Below are positions 1 to 7,305 of a DNA stretch of 20,845 nucleotides, piece after piece; position 1 is the first letter of the stretch; each line of letters begins with the position of its first letter. Below the pieces are notes generated by a model. That model made no database searches and was not told the DNA's origin. It saw only the letters and a list, made by a program, of their open reading frames with translations. This DNA is from GCA-003244245 sp050699815 (GTDB taxonomy: Bacteria; Actinomycetota; Actinomycetes; Mycobacteriales; Pseudonocardiaceae), in contig JBOHFT010000065.1 in NCBI GenBank assembly GCA_050699815.1, positions 1 to 20,845 of the forward strand, given 5' to 3'. Both the position numbers and the translations under genes were made by a program.

Positions 1-1406
1 CCCGCGCCGAGGCCTTCGGTGGGGGAGAGTCCCTCGAATACCAGCAGGTGGTAGCCGTTGTGGTGGGTGACATCGAGAATGCCGCCGGATGTGGCGACCA
101 GTGGCGCATGTGGCGCACGATCACCAGGACGCAGGGCACCAGCTGCCCGTGTATTCGCGACCGCAGGGCTGCCGCGGTAGCCGATCCACGTCTGGGACAG
201 CATCCGGAAGACGATCCGGCGTACCTGCGGAAGGCGGGTCAGCGGGCCGATCAGCCTGGTGGCGAGGTGCATACGCATCCATATCGCCACTGGGTTGCTG
301 AGGGTCTCCAGCTTGAACCCGCGATCGGTGTTTCGCATGATTGTCTGTGCGACGGGGCGCCGTTCGGCTGCATAGCTCTCGAGCAGGTCTGCCTTCGCCT
401 CGCCGCGGGTGACGAGCGCCAGTTTCCAGGCCAGGTTCATCGCGTCCCCGACGCCCAGGTTCAGGCCTTGGCCACCGGCCGGACTGTGGATGTGCGCGGC
501 GTCGCCGACAAGGAACACGTTTCCTGAGCTGAACCGGTCCGCGATGCGGCTGTGGAATCGAAACAGCGACGCCCAGCTGACCTCACCGAGTTCGCCGTCG
601 ACCTGGAAATAGTCGTCGAACCAGCGTTGCAGCTCGTCTGTGGCGAGCTCCGCGTAGGCGTCGTGCGAGATCTCTCGTTGCACCGCCGACCGGGTGAAAC
701 CCGGTGGAACAGCACCGAACAGCCGGTAGTGGCCTGCGCCGATCGGCAGAATCCCGACGAAGCCGCCGCGGGTGAGGACCAACCGGAGCCGGTTCGGTGG
801 CAGATCTACGTCGAGAGCCACATCGGCCAACAGTCCGGTTTCCGGGGAGGTGGTGCCGGTGAAGGCGATGCCAAGCAAACGGCGCACCGTGCTGCTGGCA
901 CCGTCGGCGGCAACCACCCGGCGAGCTGTGATCGTGTCACGCTGGTCGGCACGCCGGACTGTCACGCTGACTTCCCGGCCGTTGTCCGCCACGCTCTCGA
1001 CCGAACCACCCCATTCGACCGTCACCCCGTGCTCGGCGAGCGCCGCCACCAGAATACGTTCGGTCGTGGACTGTTCCAGCGAGAGCGCGCACGGGAAACG
1101 TGTTTGTCCCTCGATGCTGGATTCAGCCAGTGGCAGCTGCGCCAAGGCGCGGCTCTTCTCGTGCATCTCGACGTGGGTGATGGGCACGCCCTGCTCCATC
1201 GCTTGGTCCGCCAGGCCAAGACGGTCGAGGTATTCCAGCGTGCGTGCATGCACGATGGTCGCCCTGGCCTGCTCGACCGGACCGGGCTTACGGTCCACAA
1301 CCCGCACCCGAACTCCGTATCGGGCCAGCTGCAGTGCCGCGGTCAGGCCGCTCGGGCCAGCGCCTACGACAAGGATGTCCGTTTTTATGCGAGGTGATGT
1401 GGTCAC
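1..1406 (-). CDS. FAD-dependent aromatic monooxygenase, PheA/TfdB-type, 3' truncated by window edge
   Basis: Class A flavoprotein hydroxylase (FAD_binding_3 family), expected to hydroxylate an aromatic or polyketide substrate with NAD(P)H and O2. About 468 residues are visible from a GTG start; the stop lies beyond the left edge. The Rossmann FAD motif is VVGAGPSGL at residues 13-21. The DG motif ADGASSTVR is at about 167-175, and the GD motif VFLVGDAAHIHSPAGGQGLN is at about 297-316. The last ~40 residues, beginning GDRAPHAPL, are the start of the thioredoxin-like C-terminal domain typical of phenol-hydroxylase and anthracycline-hydroxylase relatives, which usually total about 500-550 residues. 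I chose GTG 1406 because GAGGA lies 5 nt upstream; an in-frame GTG at 1418 is the alternative. The gene is monocistronic relative to the kinase operon behind it (187-bp gap). The substrate cannot be told from sequence. Confidence 0.88.
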   Translation of the reverse strand, partial: MTTSPRIKTDILVVGAGPSGLTAALQLARYGVRVRVVDRKPGPVEQARATIVHARTLEYLDRLGLADQAMEQGVPITHVEMHEKSRALAQLPLAESSIEGQTRFPCALSLEQSTTERILVAALAEHGVTVEWGGSVESVADNGREVSVTVRRADQRDTITARRVVAADGASSTVRRLLGIAFTGTTSPETGLLADVALDVDLPPNRLRLVLTRGGFVGILPIGAGHYRLFGAVPPGFTRSAVQREISHDAYAELATDELQRWFDDYFQVDGELGEVSWASLFRFHSRIADRFSSGNVFLVGDAAHIHSPAGGQGLNLGVGDAMNLAWKLALVTRGEAKADLLESYAAERRPVAQTIMRNTDRGFKLETLSNPVAIWMRMHLATRLIGPLTRLPQVRRIVFRMLSQTWIGYRGSPAVANTRAAGALRPGDRAPHAPLVATSGGILDVTHHNGYHLLVFEGLSPTEGLGA

Positions 1407-1411
1407 AGGAG

Positions 1412-1416
1412 TCCTC
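1412..1416 (-). promoter_or_regulatory. Ribosome binding site of the FAD monooxygenase
   Basis: GAGGA on the minus strand lies 5 nt before GTG 1406. This spacing favours GTG 1406 over the in-frame GTG at 1418. Confidence 0.55.
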
Positions 1417-1593
1417 ACCCGACGGTGGCGTTGGGTCTCTCACCAATGACTGTTACGGATATGAGCCTTCCCGCACATCCTCTGGGCACACATCGGTTGC
1501 GTGGGTCCAACGTGACACAACTCCAGCGACGATGGCAACTGTGCGCAGCAGCCTGCGTAGGCCGGTAAGTTCTTGGTGTCGCGCGCTGGGTGG

Positions 1594-2790
1594 CTAGCGT
1601 TCGCGGGCGATCGGGACGCGCAGCCGCACCACGGTCCCGCGGCCGGGGGAGCTGGCCGCGGTGAGCTGGCCGCCCAGCAGCTCGGCGCGCTGCTGCATGC
1701 CCGGCAGGCCGTAACCCACCGGCCCGGCCGGTTCGGTTGCGGTGGCCGGGTCGAAGCCGGTGCCGTCGTCGGAGATCTCGAGCAGCACCGCGCCGGCGGT
1801 CACCGACAGCCGCAGGTGGACGTGTGCCGCGTGGGCGTGCTTCAGCACGTTCTGCAGCGCTTCCTGGGCGATCCGGTAGACCGCTGTCTCGACGTGCTCG
1901 GGCAGGCTGGTCGGCACGGCGTCGACCTCGACGTTGGGCAGCGGGGTCGACCGGGCGAGGCTCTCCAGGCTGGCGGCCAGCCCGAGGTCGTCGAGCACCG
2001 GCGGGCGCAGCCCGGCGATCGCGTGCCGGGTCTCCTCCAGTGCCCCCGCGGCGAGCTCCTGGGCGCGGGCAATCTGCTCGGCGGCCCGGGCCGGGTCGGT
2101 GGCAGCAGCGTCCGCCGCCGCCGAGAGGTGGAACGACAGGCTGACGATGCGCTGGCTGATGCCGTCGTGGATCTCGCCGGCGAGGCGGCGCCGTTCGGTC
2201 TCCTGCAGCAGCACGATCTGCTCGGCGAAGCGCTCCATCGCCTCCTCCCGCTCGGCGAGCCTGCTGTGCAGGCTCGCGTTCTCGATGGCCCCGGCCATCA
2301 GACCCGCCACCGAGCCCAGCAGCTCGACATCGGCCGTGGTGAACTCGCGGCGGTCCCGGGTGTGCACGTTGAGCACCCCGACGAGATCGCCGGGCCGGGT
2401 CATCATCGGCACCGAGGCCATCGAGGTGAACTCCTCCCCGCGCAGCTCGGGGATGTAGCGGTAACGCCGATCCGCGCGCTTGTTGTCGGTGATCACCACC
2501 GGCACGCAGTGCGTGGCGACCCACCCGGACACCCCCTCGCCGACCGGTAGCTCGATCCGCCGGGCGAGCTGGTCGAAGGGGGCAGTGGCACCGCGCAGCC
2601 GCAGCCGATCACCGGCCGGATCCAGCAGGTGCACGAAGCAGACATCGGTGGCGGTGGTCTCGGTGATCAGGTCGGCGACGCCCTGGGCGATCCCGTCGAG
2701 GTCGAGGCCCGCCGACAGGATCTCGATCACCCGGTGCAGCAGCTGGGCGTCGGAATCGGCGTCGCCCAGGCTCAGCCGTGAGCGGATCAC
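1594..2790 (-). CDS. GAF-domain sensor histidine kinase (NarL-type, HisKA_3)
   Basis: Cytosolic two-component kinase of 398 residues with no membrane segment, so the signal is probably intracellular. One GAF domain spans about 18-172. A short coiled linker follows, then the HisKA_3 dimerisation helix with ERRRLAGEIHDGISQRIVSL at 200-219 and the likely phospho-acceptor His208. The HATPase_c domain follows, with the N-box around Asn314, DDGTGFDP at 341-348 and GYGLPGMQQRAELLGG at 359-374. The GTG start (2788-2790) overlaps the TGA of the upstream response regulator as GTGA, which implies translational coupling and a dedicated pair. The GAF ligand is unknown. The domain layout resembles soluble relatives of DevS/DosT, but I could not assign a haem ligand. 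Confidence 0.93.
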   Translation of the reverse strand: MIRSRLSLGDADSDAQLLHRVIEILSAGLDLDGIAQGVADLITETTATDVCFVHLLDPAGDRLRLRGATAPFDQLARRIELPVGEGVSGWVATHCVPVVITDNKRADRRYRYIPELRGEEFTSMASVPMMTRPGDLVGVLNVHTRDRREFTTADVELLGSVAGLMAGAIENASLHSRLAEREEAMERFAEQIVLLQETERRRLAGEIHDGISQRIVSLSFHLSAAADAAATDPARAAEQIARAQELAAGALEETRHAIAGLRPPVLDDLGLAASLESLARSTPLPNVEVDAVPTSLPEHVETAVYRIAQEALQNVLKHAHAAHVHLRLSVTAGAVLLEISDDGTGFDPATATEPAGPVGYGLPGMQQRAELLGGQLTAASSPGRGTVVRLRVPIARER

Positions 2791-3455
2791 TGGAACACGC
2801 CCTCCCGCAGCGCCGCGGCGACCGCGCCGGAGCGGTCCGGGACGTCGAGCTTGCGGTAGATCCCGCGGGCGTGGGTCTTGACGGTCTCCTCACTGACGGT
2901 GAGTCGGCCGGCGATGGCGCGGTGGGACAGCCCGGCCACCATCAGCGCCAGCACCTCGCTCTCGCGCTGGGTCAGCCCCAGATGGGCACCTGGCCAGAAC
3001 TCCCCGCCACGCAGGTGGGCCACCGACATCGCGACCTTCGCCGCCAGGCTGGGATCGATCAGGATCTCGCCCCGGTAGATCCGCTGCAGGTGATCCACCA
3101 GCTCGGCGCCGCGGACCCGCTTGAGCAGGAATCCGGCCGCTCCCAGCCGAAGCGCCTGGTAGAGGTACTGCTCGTCGTCGTAGACGGTCAGGAACACGAC
3201 CTTGCAGCGGGGGTGCCGCTTGCGGATCTCCGCGCACAGGTCGAGCCCGCTGGAGCCGCGTAACCGGACGTCGAGCAGCGTGATGTCCGGCTCCTGCTCA
3301 GTAATGATCTTCTTGGCGAGGTCGGGTTCGGTGGCCTCACCGACGATCTCGACCTGAGCGGAATAGGCGGCCAGCATCGCGCGCAGCCCGTCGAGCACCA
3401 TCTGGTGGTCATCCACGACGACGACGCGGAGTGGGCCCTGGATACGCCTGGTCAT
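2787..3455 (-). CDS. NarL/FixJ-family response regulator
   Basis: DNA-binding response regulator of 222 residues. The receiver domain (about 10-128) has acidic residues Asp15/Asp16, phospho-acceptor Asp62 in LLDVR, Thr90 and Lys112. The C-terminal LuxR-type HTH (about 158-215) contains LTQRESEVLALMVAGLSHRA and a recognition helix near VSEETVKTHARGIYRKL. It starts 9 nt after the stop of the acetyltransferase gene and overlaps the kinase start by 4 nt, so the three genes form one minus-strand operon. The partner kinase is the GAF protein at 1594-2790. Target promoters are not evident from the sequence. Confidence 0.95.
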   Translation of the reverse strand: MTRRIQGPLRVVVVDDHQMVLDGLRAMLAAYSAQVEIVGEATEPDLAKKIITEQEPDITLLDVRLRGSSGLDLCAEIRKRHPRCKVVFLTVYDDEQYLYQALRLGAAGFLLKRVRGAELVDHLQRIYRGEILIDPSLAAKVAMSVAHLRGGEFWPGAHLGLTQRESEVLALMVAGLSHRAIAGRLTVSEETVKTHARGIYRKLDVPDRSGAVAAALREGVFQ

Positions 3456-3464
3456 GACAGCAGC

Positions 3465-4007
3465 CTACGCACTGATCATCCCGCTGCCCGTGCCCTCGAT
3501 CTGCCGCAGGTAGATGCAGAAGCGAAGGTCCAGGTGGGTGAAGTCCTGGTGGCGGACGAAGCCGGTGCTCTCGTAGAGCGCCCGTGCGGCCACCATCATC
3601 TCCGCGGTGTGCAGGCCCACCGCGGGCGCGTGATCCGCTCGGGCCAGGGCCAGGCAGTCCTCGGTGAGGGCGCGGGCGACGCCGTGGCCGCGCAGCGCCG
3701 GGTCCACCCCCAGTACCCGGATGACTGCCCACTCCGGCGGCACCCGCTGGTAATCCTTGGGGCCGGGCGGGAGGTAGGTGACAGTGCCGGCCAACTGATC
3801 GCCCAGCTGCGCGACCCGCAGCCTGCCCGGAGCTCCGGGCTCGACTACCTTGGCGATGTTGCTGGTCATCCGGGCCCAGTTCGCCGGGGCCAGCCACGGT
3901 TCGAACTCCGCGTACGCCGCGGTGACGATCCGGTGCACGGCTGGCAGGTCGTCCGCAACGGCGGGCCGGACCTCGATCACCCGCCGCGGCTTCTGATCAG
4001 TGGTCAT
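3465..4007 (-). CDS. GNAT-family N-acetyltransferase
   Basis: Acetyl-CoA-dependent acyltransferase of 180 residues and first gene of the acetyltransferase-regulator-kinase operon. The acetyl-CoA pyrophosphate-binding motif is VDPALRGHGVARALTEDC at 101-118 (RGHGVA loop), and the motif B region ALYESTGF is at 143-150. The start at ATG 4007 is set by a near-perfect Shine-Dalgarno (AAGGAGGTG) 5 nt upstream. A longer in-frame reading from 4088 would run across the divergent promoter and into the TetR start, so I rejected it. The acceptor is unknown; it could be a small molecule or a protein lysine, possibly linked to the two-component system behind it (inference from operon structure only). Confidence 0.9.
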   Translation of the reverse strand: MTTDQKPRRVIEVRPAVADDLPAVHRIVTAAYAEFEPWLAPANWARMTSNIAKVVEPGAPGRLRVAQLGDQLAGTVTYLPPGPKDYQRVPPEWAVIRVLGVDPALRGHGVARALTEDCLALARADHAPAVGLHTAEMMVAARALYESTGFVRHQDFTHLDLRFCIYLRQIEGTGSGMISA

Positions 4008-4012
4008 CCGGG

Positions 4013-4021
4013 CACCTCCTT
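4013..4021 (-). promoter_or_regulatory. Strong ribosome binding site of the GNAT gene
   Basis: AAGGAGGTG on the minus strand, 5 nt from ATG 4007. It fixes the start of the acetyltransferase and is the best Shine-Dalgarno in this part of the window. Confidence 0.75.
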
Positions 4022-4049
4022 GTGCGGGCCGGCCCGCGAGCCGGGGGCG

Positions 4050-4070
4050 GGTACACTGTGTTAATTGTCC
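4050..4070. promoter_or_regulatory. Candidate operator/promoter between divergent GNAT and tetR genes
   Basis: The 79-bp space between ATG 4007 (minus) and ATG 4087 (plus) holds a 9-bp dyad, ACACTGTGT (4053-4061). Looser arms GGGTACA and TTGTCCC flank it. TACACT at 4052-4057 resembles a -10 box for the TetR gene. TetR proteins often bind such dyads in their own divergent promoter; binding here is inferred. Confidence 0.3.
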
Positions 4071-4086
4071 CCCGTTAGGGTTGTCC

Positions 4087-4704
4087 ATGAAGCCTCAGCG
4101 ACCCGAACAGTCCGTTGTTGTCAACGGTGCGGATCCCGAGAGCGGTCGCGAACGGGTGATGCGCGCGGCGTATGAGCTGTTCAGCCGCCAGGGCACCCGC
4201 ACGGTCGGGGTGGACGCGGTGATCGGTGCGGCGGGCGTCGCGAAGATGACCCTGTACCGGAACTTCGCATCCAAGGACGATCTCATCCTCGCCTTCCTCG
4301 CGCGCCGCGAGGCGCTCTGGACCCAGGGCTGGGTGCAGGCCGAGTCCCGGCGCCGAGGTGACACCCCAGTGCGGCGGCTGCTGGCCATCTTCGAGATCTT
4401 CGGCGAGTGGTTCGCGCGGCCGGATTTCGAGGGTTGCTCTTTTGTGACCACGTTGCTCGAGGTGGCCGACCGGGACAGCCCGGTCCGGCAGGCGAGTGTC
4501 CGGCACCTGGCGAATATCCGCAGCTACCTCTGCGAGCTTGCGGCCGAAGTGGGGGTGGCCGACCCCGATTCGTTCGCCCGCCAGTGGCACATCCTGACGA
4601 AGGGATCCATCGTCGCCGCGGCCGAGGGTGACACTCACGCGGCCGCGAGGGCCCGCGAACTCGGCGTCCTGTTGCTAGCCCATCACCGCATCACCATCGC
4701 GTAG
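4087..4704 (+). CDS. TetR/AcrR-family transcriptional regulator
   Basis: DNA-binding repressor of 205 residues. The N-terminal TetR HTH spans about 21-67: RERVMRAAYELFSRQGTRTV leads into a recognition region around VAKMTLYRNFASKDDL. The ligand-binding C-terminal half contains the EGCSFVTTLLEVAD segment seen in many actinobacterial TetR proteins. I chose ATG 4087, with AGGG 7-10 nt upstream, over an upstream in-frame start at 4000 that would overlap the divergent GNAT gene. It is divergent from the GNAT operon and may control both itself and that operon. Its 3' end overlaps the convergent XRE-TPR gene by 22 nt (4683-4704). The ligand is unknown. Confidence 0.92.
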   Translation: MKPQRPEQSVVVNGADPESGRERVMRAAYELFSRQGTRTVGVDAVIGAAGVAKMTLYRNFASKDDLILAFLARREALWTQGWVQAESRRRGDTPVRRLLAIFEIFGEWFARPDFEGCSFVTTLLEVADRDSPVRQASVRHLANIRSYLCELAAEVGVADPDSFARQWHILTKGSIVAAAEGDTHAAARARELGVLLLAHHRITIA

Positions 4705-6098
4705 CCGCGGTCCCGGAGCTGCTGAAGCTGCTGGCGAGCATGCTTGGGGTCGAAACGGTAATGCCTGCCCGGCAGCACGAGATCCGGTTCGATCAACCCA
4801 ATCTCGACGTAGCTGTGCAGCGAGTTGCGGGATAGCCCCAGGCGGCGGGCCATCTTCCAGGTCGGCAGCCCGGCCACCCGCTCCGCCAGCTCCCGGCTGG
4901 GAGTGTCTGATCGCCCCACCAGCTCCAGCTTCAGCCGCGCCAGCCCGTCACGCACCCGCGCCGACGGCATGTGTCGGGCGGCGTCGGCCGCTTGGTGGCC
5001 CGTGCCCAGCCCGCGCTCGACCTCTCCAGCCCGCAGGTACGCGGTGGCCAGGGCGGCACCGTCGGTCGCGCGAGACCGCACCGCCGCCTCAGGGCGGCCG
5101 GCCAGGGCGCGGGACAGGTCAGCCACGGCCTCGGGCAGGTTCCCCAGCTGCAGCTGTGCGGCGCCGGTGACGCTCAACAGGTCGGGCAGGGCTTGCGCCG
5201 GATCCATCCACGAGGGGCGCGCCGAGTCCGGGTCGGCGTCGGCGAACATGGCCTTGGCTCGCTGGATCGCGTAGCTGGCATCCTCGGTCTGGCCCAGCAA
5301 CGCAGCCGCCAACCCTTCGTCCGCCTTGAGGAACGCCTGGGTGATCACCGAGGATCCGTTGAGCTGCGCGATCCGGAAGACCTTCAGGGCGAAGTCGGTA
5401 GCCTCGTGCAGATCCAGCCGGCCGACTGACTGGACCGCCCCCATGACCGCAACCTCGTCCTGGGCGGCCAAGCCGAATAGCAGGGACCGCTGGAAGTGAT
5501 CCCAGGCCGGCCTGCGCCGGCTGAGGTCCAGCGCGACCCAGCCCGCAAGGCTGTATGCGTCACAGACCGCCAGCGCCAGGCGGCGGCGTGTCTCGCCCGT
5601 GCATGCGGACGACAGCAGCCGCTTACTGTACTGGGCGTGCGCAGCGACCACCTTGAGAAAGGCCCAGTGGCCGCCGTAGCGAAAGTCCAGGTCCCGCAGC
5701 CTCGCCGTGGTGTCTTCCAGCCCCGCCACATCTGTTTCGTCGACCCAGAAGGGCAAGGGCGAGTCGCCCCAGTCTTCGGTGACCGGGTTGGGCGGGGCGG
5801 CGACGTCCGGACCATAGTCCAGCGCATCGTCTCCGTAGGACACTCCCATCGCGGCGCGGTGCAGGCCGAGCCCGGCGGCGATGCGCACCAGCATGTCGTA
5901 GTCGTCGACTTCTTTCCCGGCCAGGATCTCCGCCACCTCGGACACCTGCTGCCCGGTCAGCTCGGCGATCCGGTCGCGGCTGATGCCACCCTCAACGAGC
6001 AGCCGGTACACCTGAACGACACTGCGCTTGCCGAGTGCCCGGCGGGCAGCGCCTGTGCTGAGTAACGCACCGATCTCCACGTCGTAGCGTGCCACCAT
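4683..6098 (-). CDS. XRE-TPR regulator with C-terminal MerR-like helix-turn-helix
   Basis: A 471-residue regulator with DNA-binding modules at both ends. Residues about 25-85 form an XRE-type HTH of the actinobacterial kind (ISRDRIAELTGQQVSEVAEI, then YDMLVRIAAGLGLHRAAMG). Residues about 120-400 are Ala/Leu-rich helical repeats of TPR type. Residues about 412-450 carry a MerR-like winged HTH: WKMARRLGLSRNSLHSYVEI, then GLIEPDLVLPGRHYRFDP. XRE-TPR proteins of about 400 residues are common in these bacteria; the added third module is unusual. ATG 6098 has AGGAGGGG just upstream. The gene stands alone on its strand and overlaps tetR tail to tail by 22 nt. Its target and signal are unknown. Confidence 0.88.
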   Translation of the reverse strand: MVARYDVEIGALLSTGAARRALGKRSVVQVYRLLVEGGISRDRIAELTGQQVSEVAEILAGKEVDDYDMLVRIAAGLGLHRAAMGVSYGDDALDYGPDVAAPPNPVTEDWGDSPLPFWVDETDVAGLEDTTARLRDLDFRYGGHWAFLKVVAAHAQYSKRLLSSACTGETRRRLALAVCDAYSLAGWVALDLSRRRPAWDHFQRSLLFGLAAQDEVAVMGAVQSVGRLDLHEATDFALKVFRIAQLNGSSVITQAFLKADEGLAAALLGQTEDASYAIQRAKAMFADADPDSARPSWMDPAQALPDLLSVTGAAQLQLGNLPEAVADLSRALAGRPEAAVRSRATDGAALATAYLRAGEVERGLGTGHQAADAARHMPSARVRDGLARLKLELVGRSDTPSRELAERVAGLPTWKMARRLGLSRNSLHSYVEIGLIEPDLVLPGRHYRFDPKHARQQLQQLRDRGYAMVMR

Positions 6099-6298
6099 CC
6101 GTCCCCTCCTGCGGTCGCCGAGGCCGACCGTACTCCCGCGGGGGGCGGGTCTTTACGCCAGTGGACGACCGGGCTCGCCGTATGACACGGCACTGGCAGC
6201 CAGCCGACCACACAGCTCGGCGACACCCGTGCGAAGTGGTCAGCTCAGCCACGTGCCGCGCTGCCTCGTCGGGACTGACCACCCGAAAGTCAATCCCT

Positions 6299-6735
6299 TC
6301 AGGTGACGGTAAGTTCTCGCTCCTTGTGCGGTGCAGTCCGTTTCACATACTCGCGCACCTGCTCGCTGAACGGCGCAACGTTCGCGTTGCGGGGTAGCGC
6401 GTGGTCAGCTCGCCGTGGAAGCGGAGCAGCGGGTTGCAGACCAAGATTGAGGACGTCGGTGCGGCCAGCTCAACAGCCGCCTGCGCAACGGTGACTGACT
6501 CAGCGACATCGTGCTGTGCAAGCCTGACTTTCGCGAGCCGAATCTCGTCAAAGATGCGGCTGCGGTCGAAACCCTGGGCCCGGCTCTCGCGGCCGCCGAG
6601 GGCATGTTGCTCGGCCCGCTCTGCATGGACCATCGCCTGGGCGGTGTCGTCGAACTCGATGCGGCCGACGTCCCAAGCCCTCCCCATGTCGGTCTCGTCG
6701 AGTTCACGGGGCGTGGCACCGCCACACCCGCCCGG
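6299..6735 (-). pseudogene. C-terminal remnant of an XRE/TPR regulator, frameshifted
   Basis: The minus frame from 6735 reads RELDETDMGRAWDVGRIEFD, then RIFDEIRLAKVRLAQHDVAE, AVELAAPTSSILVCNPLLRF and HGELTTRYP. These are hallmarks of the TPR C-terminus of actinobacterial XRE regulators. Near 6388-6396 the correct frame is lost. Shifting frame restores NVAPFSEQVREYVKRTAPHK followed by a TGA at 6299-6301, a typical family ending. The N-terminal HTH and most of the TPR region are missing, with a stop at 6736-6738. The remnant sits beside an intact XRE-TPR gene but is not an obvious recent copy of it. Confidence 0.68.
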
Positions 6736-6739
6736 CTAA

Positions 6740-6940
6740 CCGGGCAACGAGCTGACGTGGGACTACGAGACTACCGAGTATGTGAGCATCGCGGTGTCCC
6801 GCTGTCTCTGCGGACCCACGTTGCGCGTTACCTCAGTGACCAGCCCGCAGCGCCCCCGCCGACACCTGCGCGGCACCCCGGACTGCCAAAACAAGAACGG
6901 CAAGGGGCCACGTGACCGGCCGGTGCCACCGGCTGGCTGA
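6740..6940 (+). pseudogene. Possible C-terminal fragment of a SET-domain lysine methyltransferase
   Basis: A 66-residue open frame begins right after a TAA at 6737-6739. It reads PGNELTWDYETTEYVSIAVS followed by RCLCG. NELTWDY matches the conserved ELT(W/F)DY motif at the end of SET domains, and CLCG matches the start of the Cys-rich post-SET motif. The expected next cysteine pattern (CRG) is not contiguous; GTPDCQNKNGKG follows about 20 residues later. No upstream SET core is present. I infer a truncated and probably damaged gene fragment. The match is motif-level only and could be chance. Confidence 0.42.
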
Positions 6941-6957
6941 CCGCCAAGAGAAGCGGG

Positions 6958-7071
6958 CGCGTCCGGATTCAGAATGAGCACCCACGGTGCAGAACCCTGC
7001 TGCAGCCCCTGGTTCACGGCCGCGGTGAAGCCGCGGTTCGAGTCGTTCACGATGACCGCACAGCCCCGCTG
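6958..7071 (-). pseudogene. Glycosyltransferase family 2 fragment
   Basis: The minus frame reads CAVIVNDSNRGFTAAVNQGL followed by QQGSAPWVLILNPDA. This matches the N-R-G-F-(A)-A-A-x-N-x-G-L and L-(L)-N-P-D-A motifs of family 2 (rhamnosyltransferase-like) glycosyltransferases. The N-terminal nucleotide-binding strand and everything after NPDA are absent: the frame continues into sequence unlike the family. About 38 residues of the usual ~300 remain. Confidence 0.5.
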
Positions 7072-7305
7072 CCCCTTCCTCGAACATCAGCGTGCGCTGA
7101 GGGTAACTAGCCGCTGGGCCGTCCGGGGACCGTTTCCCCGCCTTCCCCACCGACTTCAGGGCCGCAGCAGCGAAAGTCGGCGTGGAGACCAACGACATAG
7201 TGCTCGCTGCAGACCGTTACGAACTACCCGCCGACTACCCCCCCGAGCCTCTGTCCTGGTCCGGATGGCTGTCCCGGAGGAGAATCCGGGCCAGGAGGCG
7301 AGACG

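Larger units (their letters stand above)
6099..7305. other. 1.2-kb stretch without an intact gene: pseudogene graveyard
   Basis: No frame here gives a complete recognisable protein. Within it I see three remnants: an XRE/TPR regulator C-terminus on the minus strand (6299-6735), a SET-domain tail on the plus strand (6740-6940) and a glycosyltransferase-2 fragment on the minus strand (6958-7071). 6102-6298 should hold the promoter of the XRE-TPR-MerR gene, but I find no convincing -35/-10 pair. 7072-7305 is the leader of the methyltransferase fusion gene and shows only a weak 6-bp hairpin (7124-7140). Confidence 0.7.

Noticed and set aside
7124..7140. Small hairpin (CGGGGA, 5-nt loop, TCCCCG) in the leader of the methyltransferase gene, considered as part of a SAM or cobalamin riboswitch
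   Set aside because: Only 6 bp, and I could not find the conserved SAM or B12-box sequences around it.
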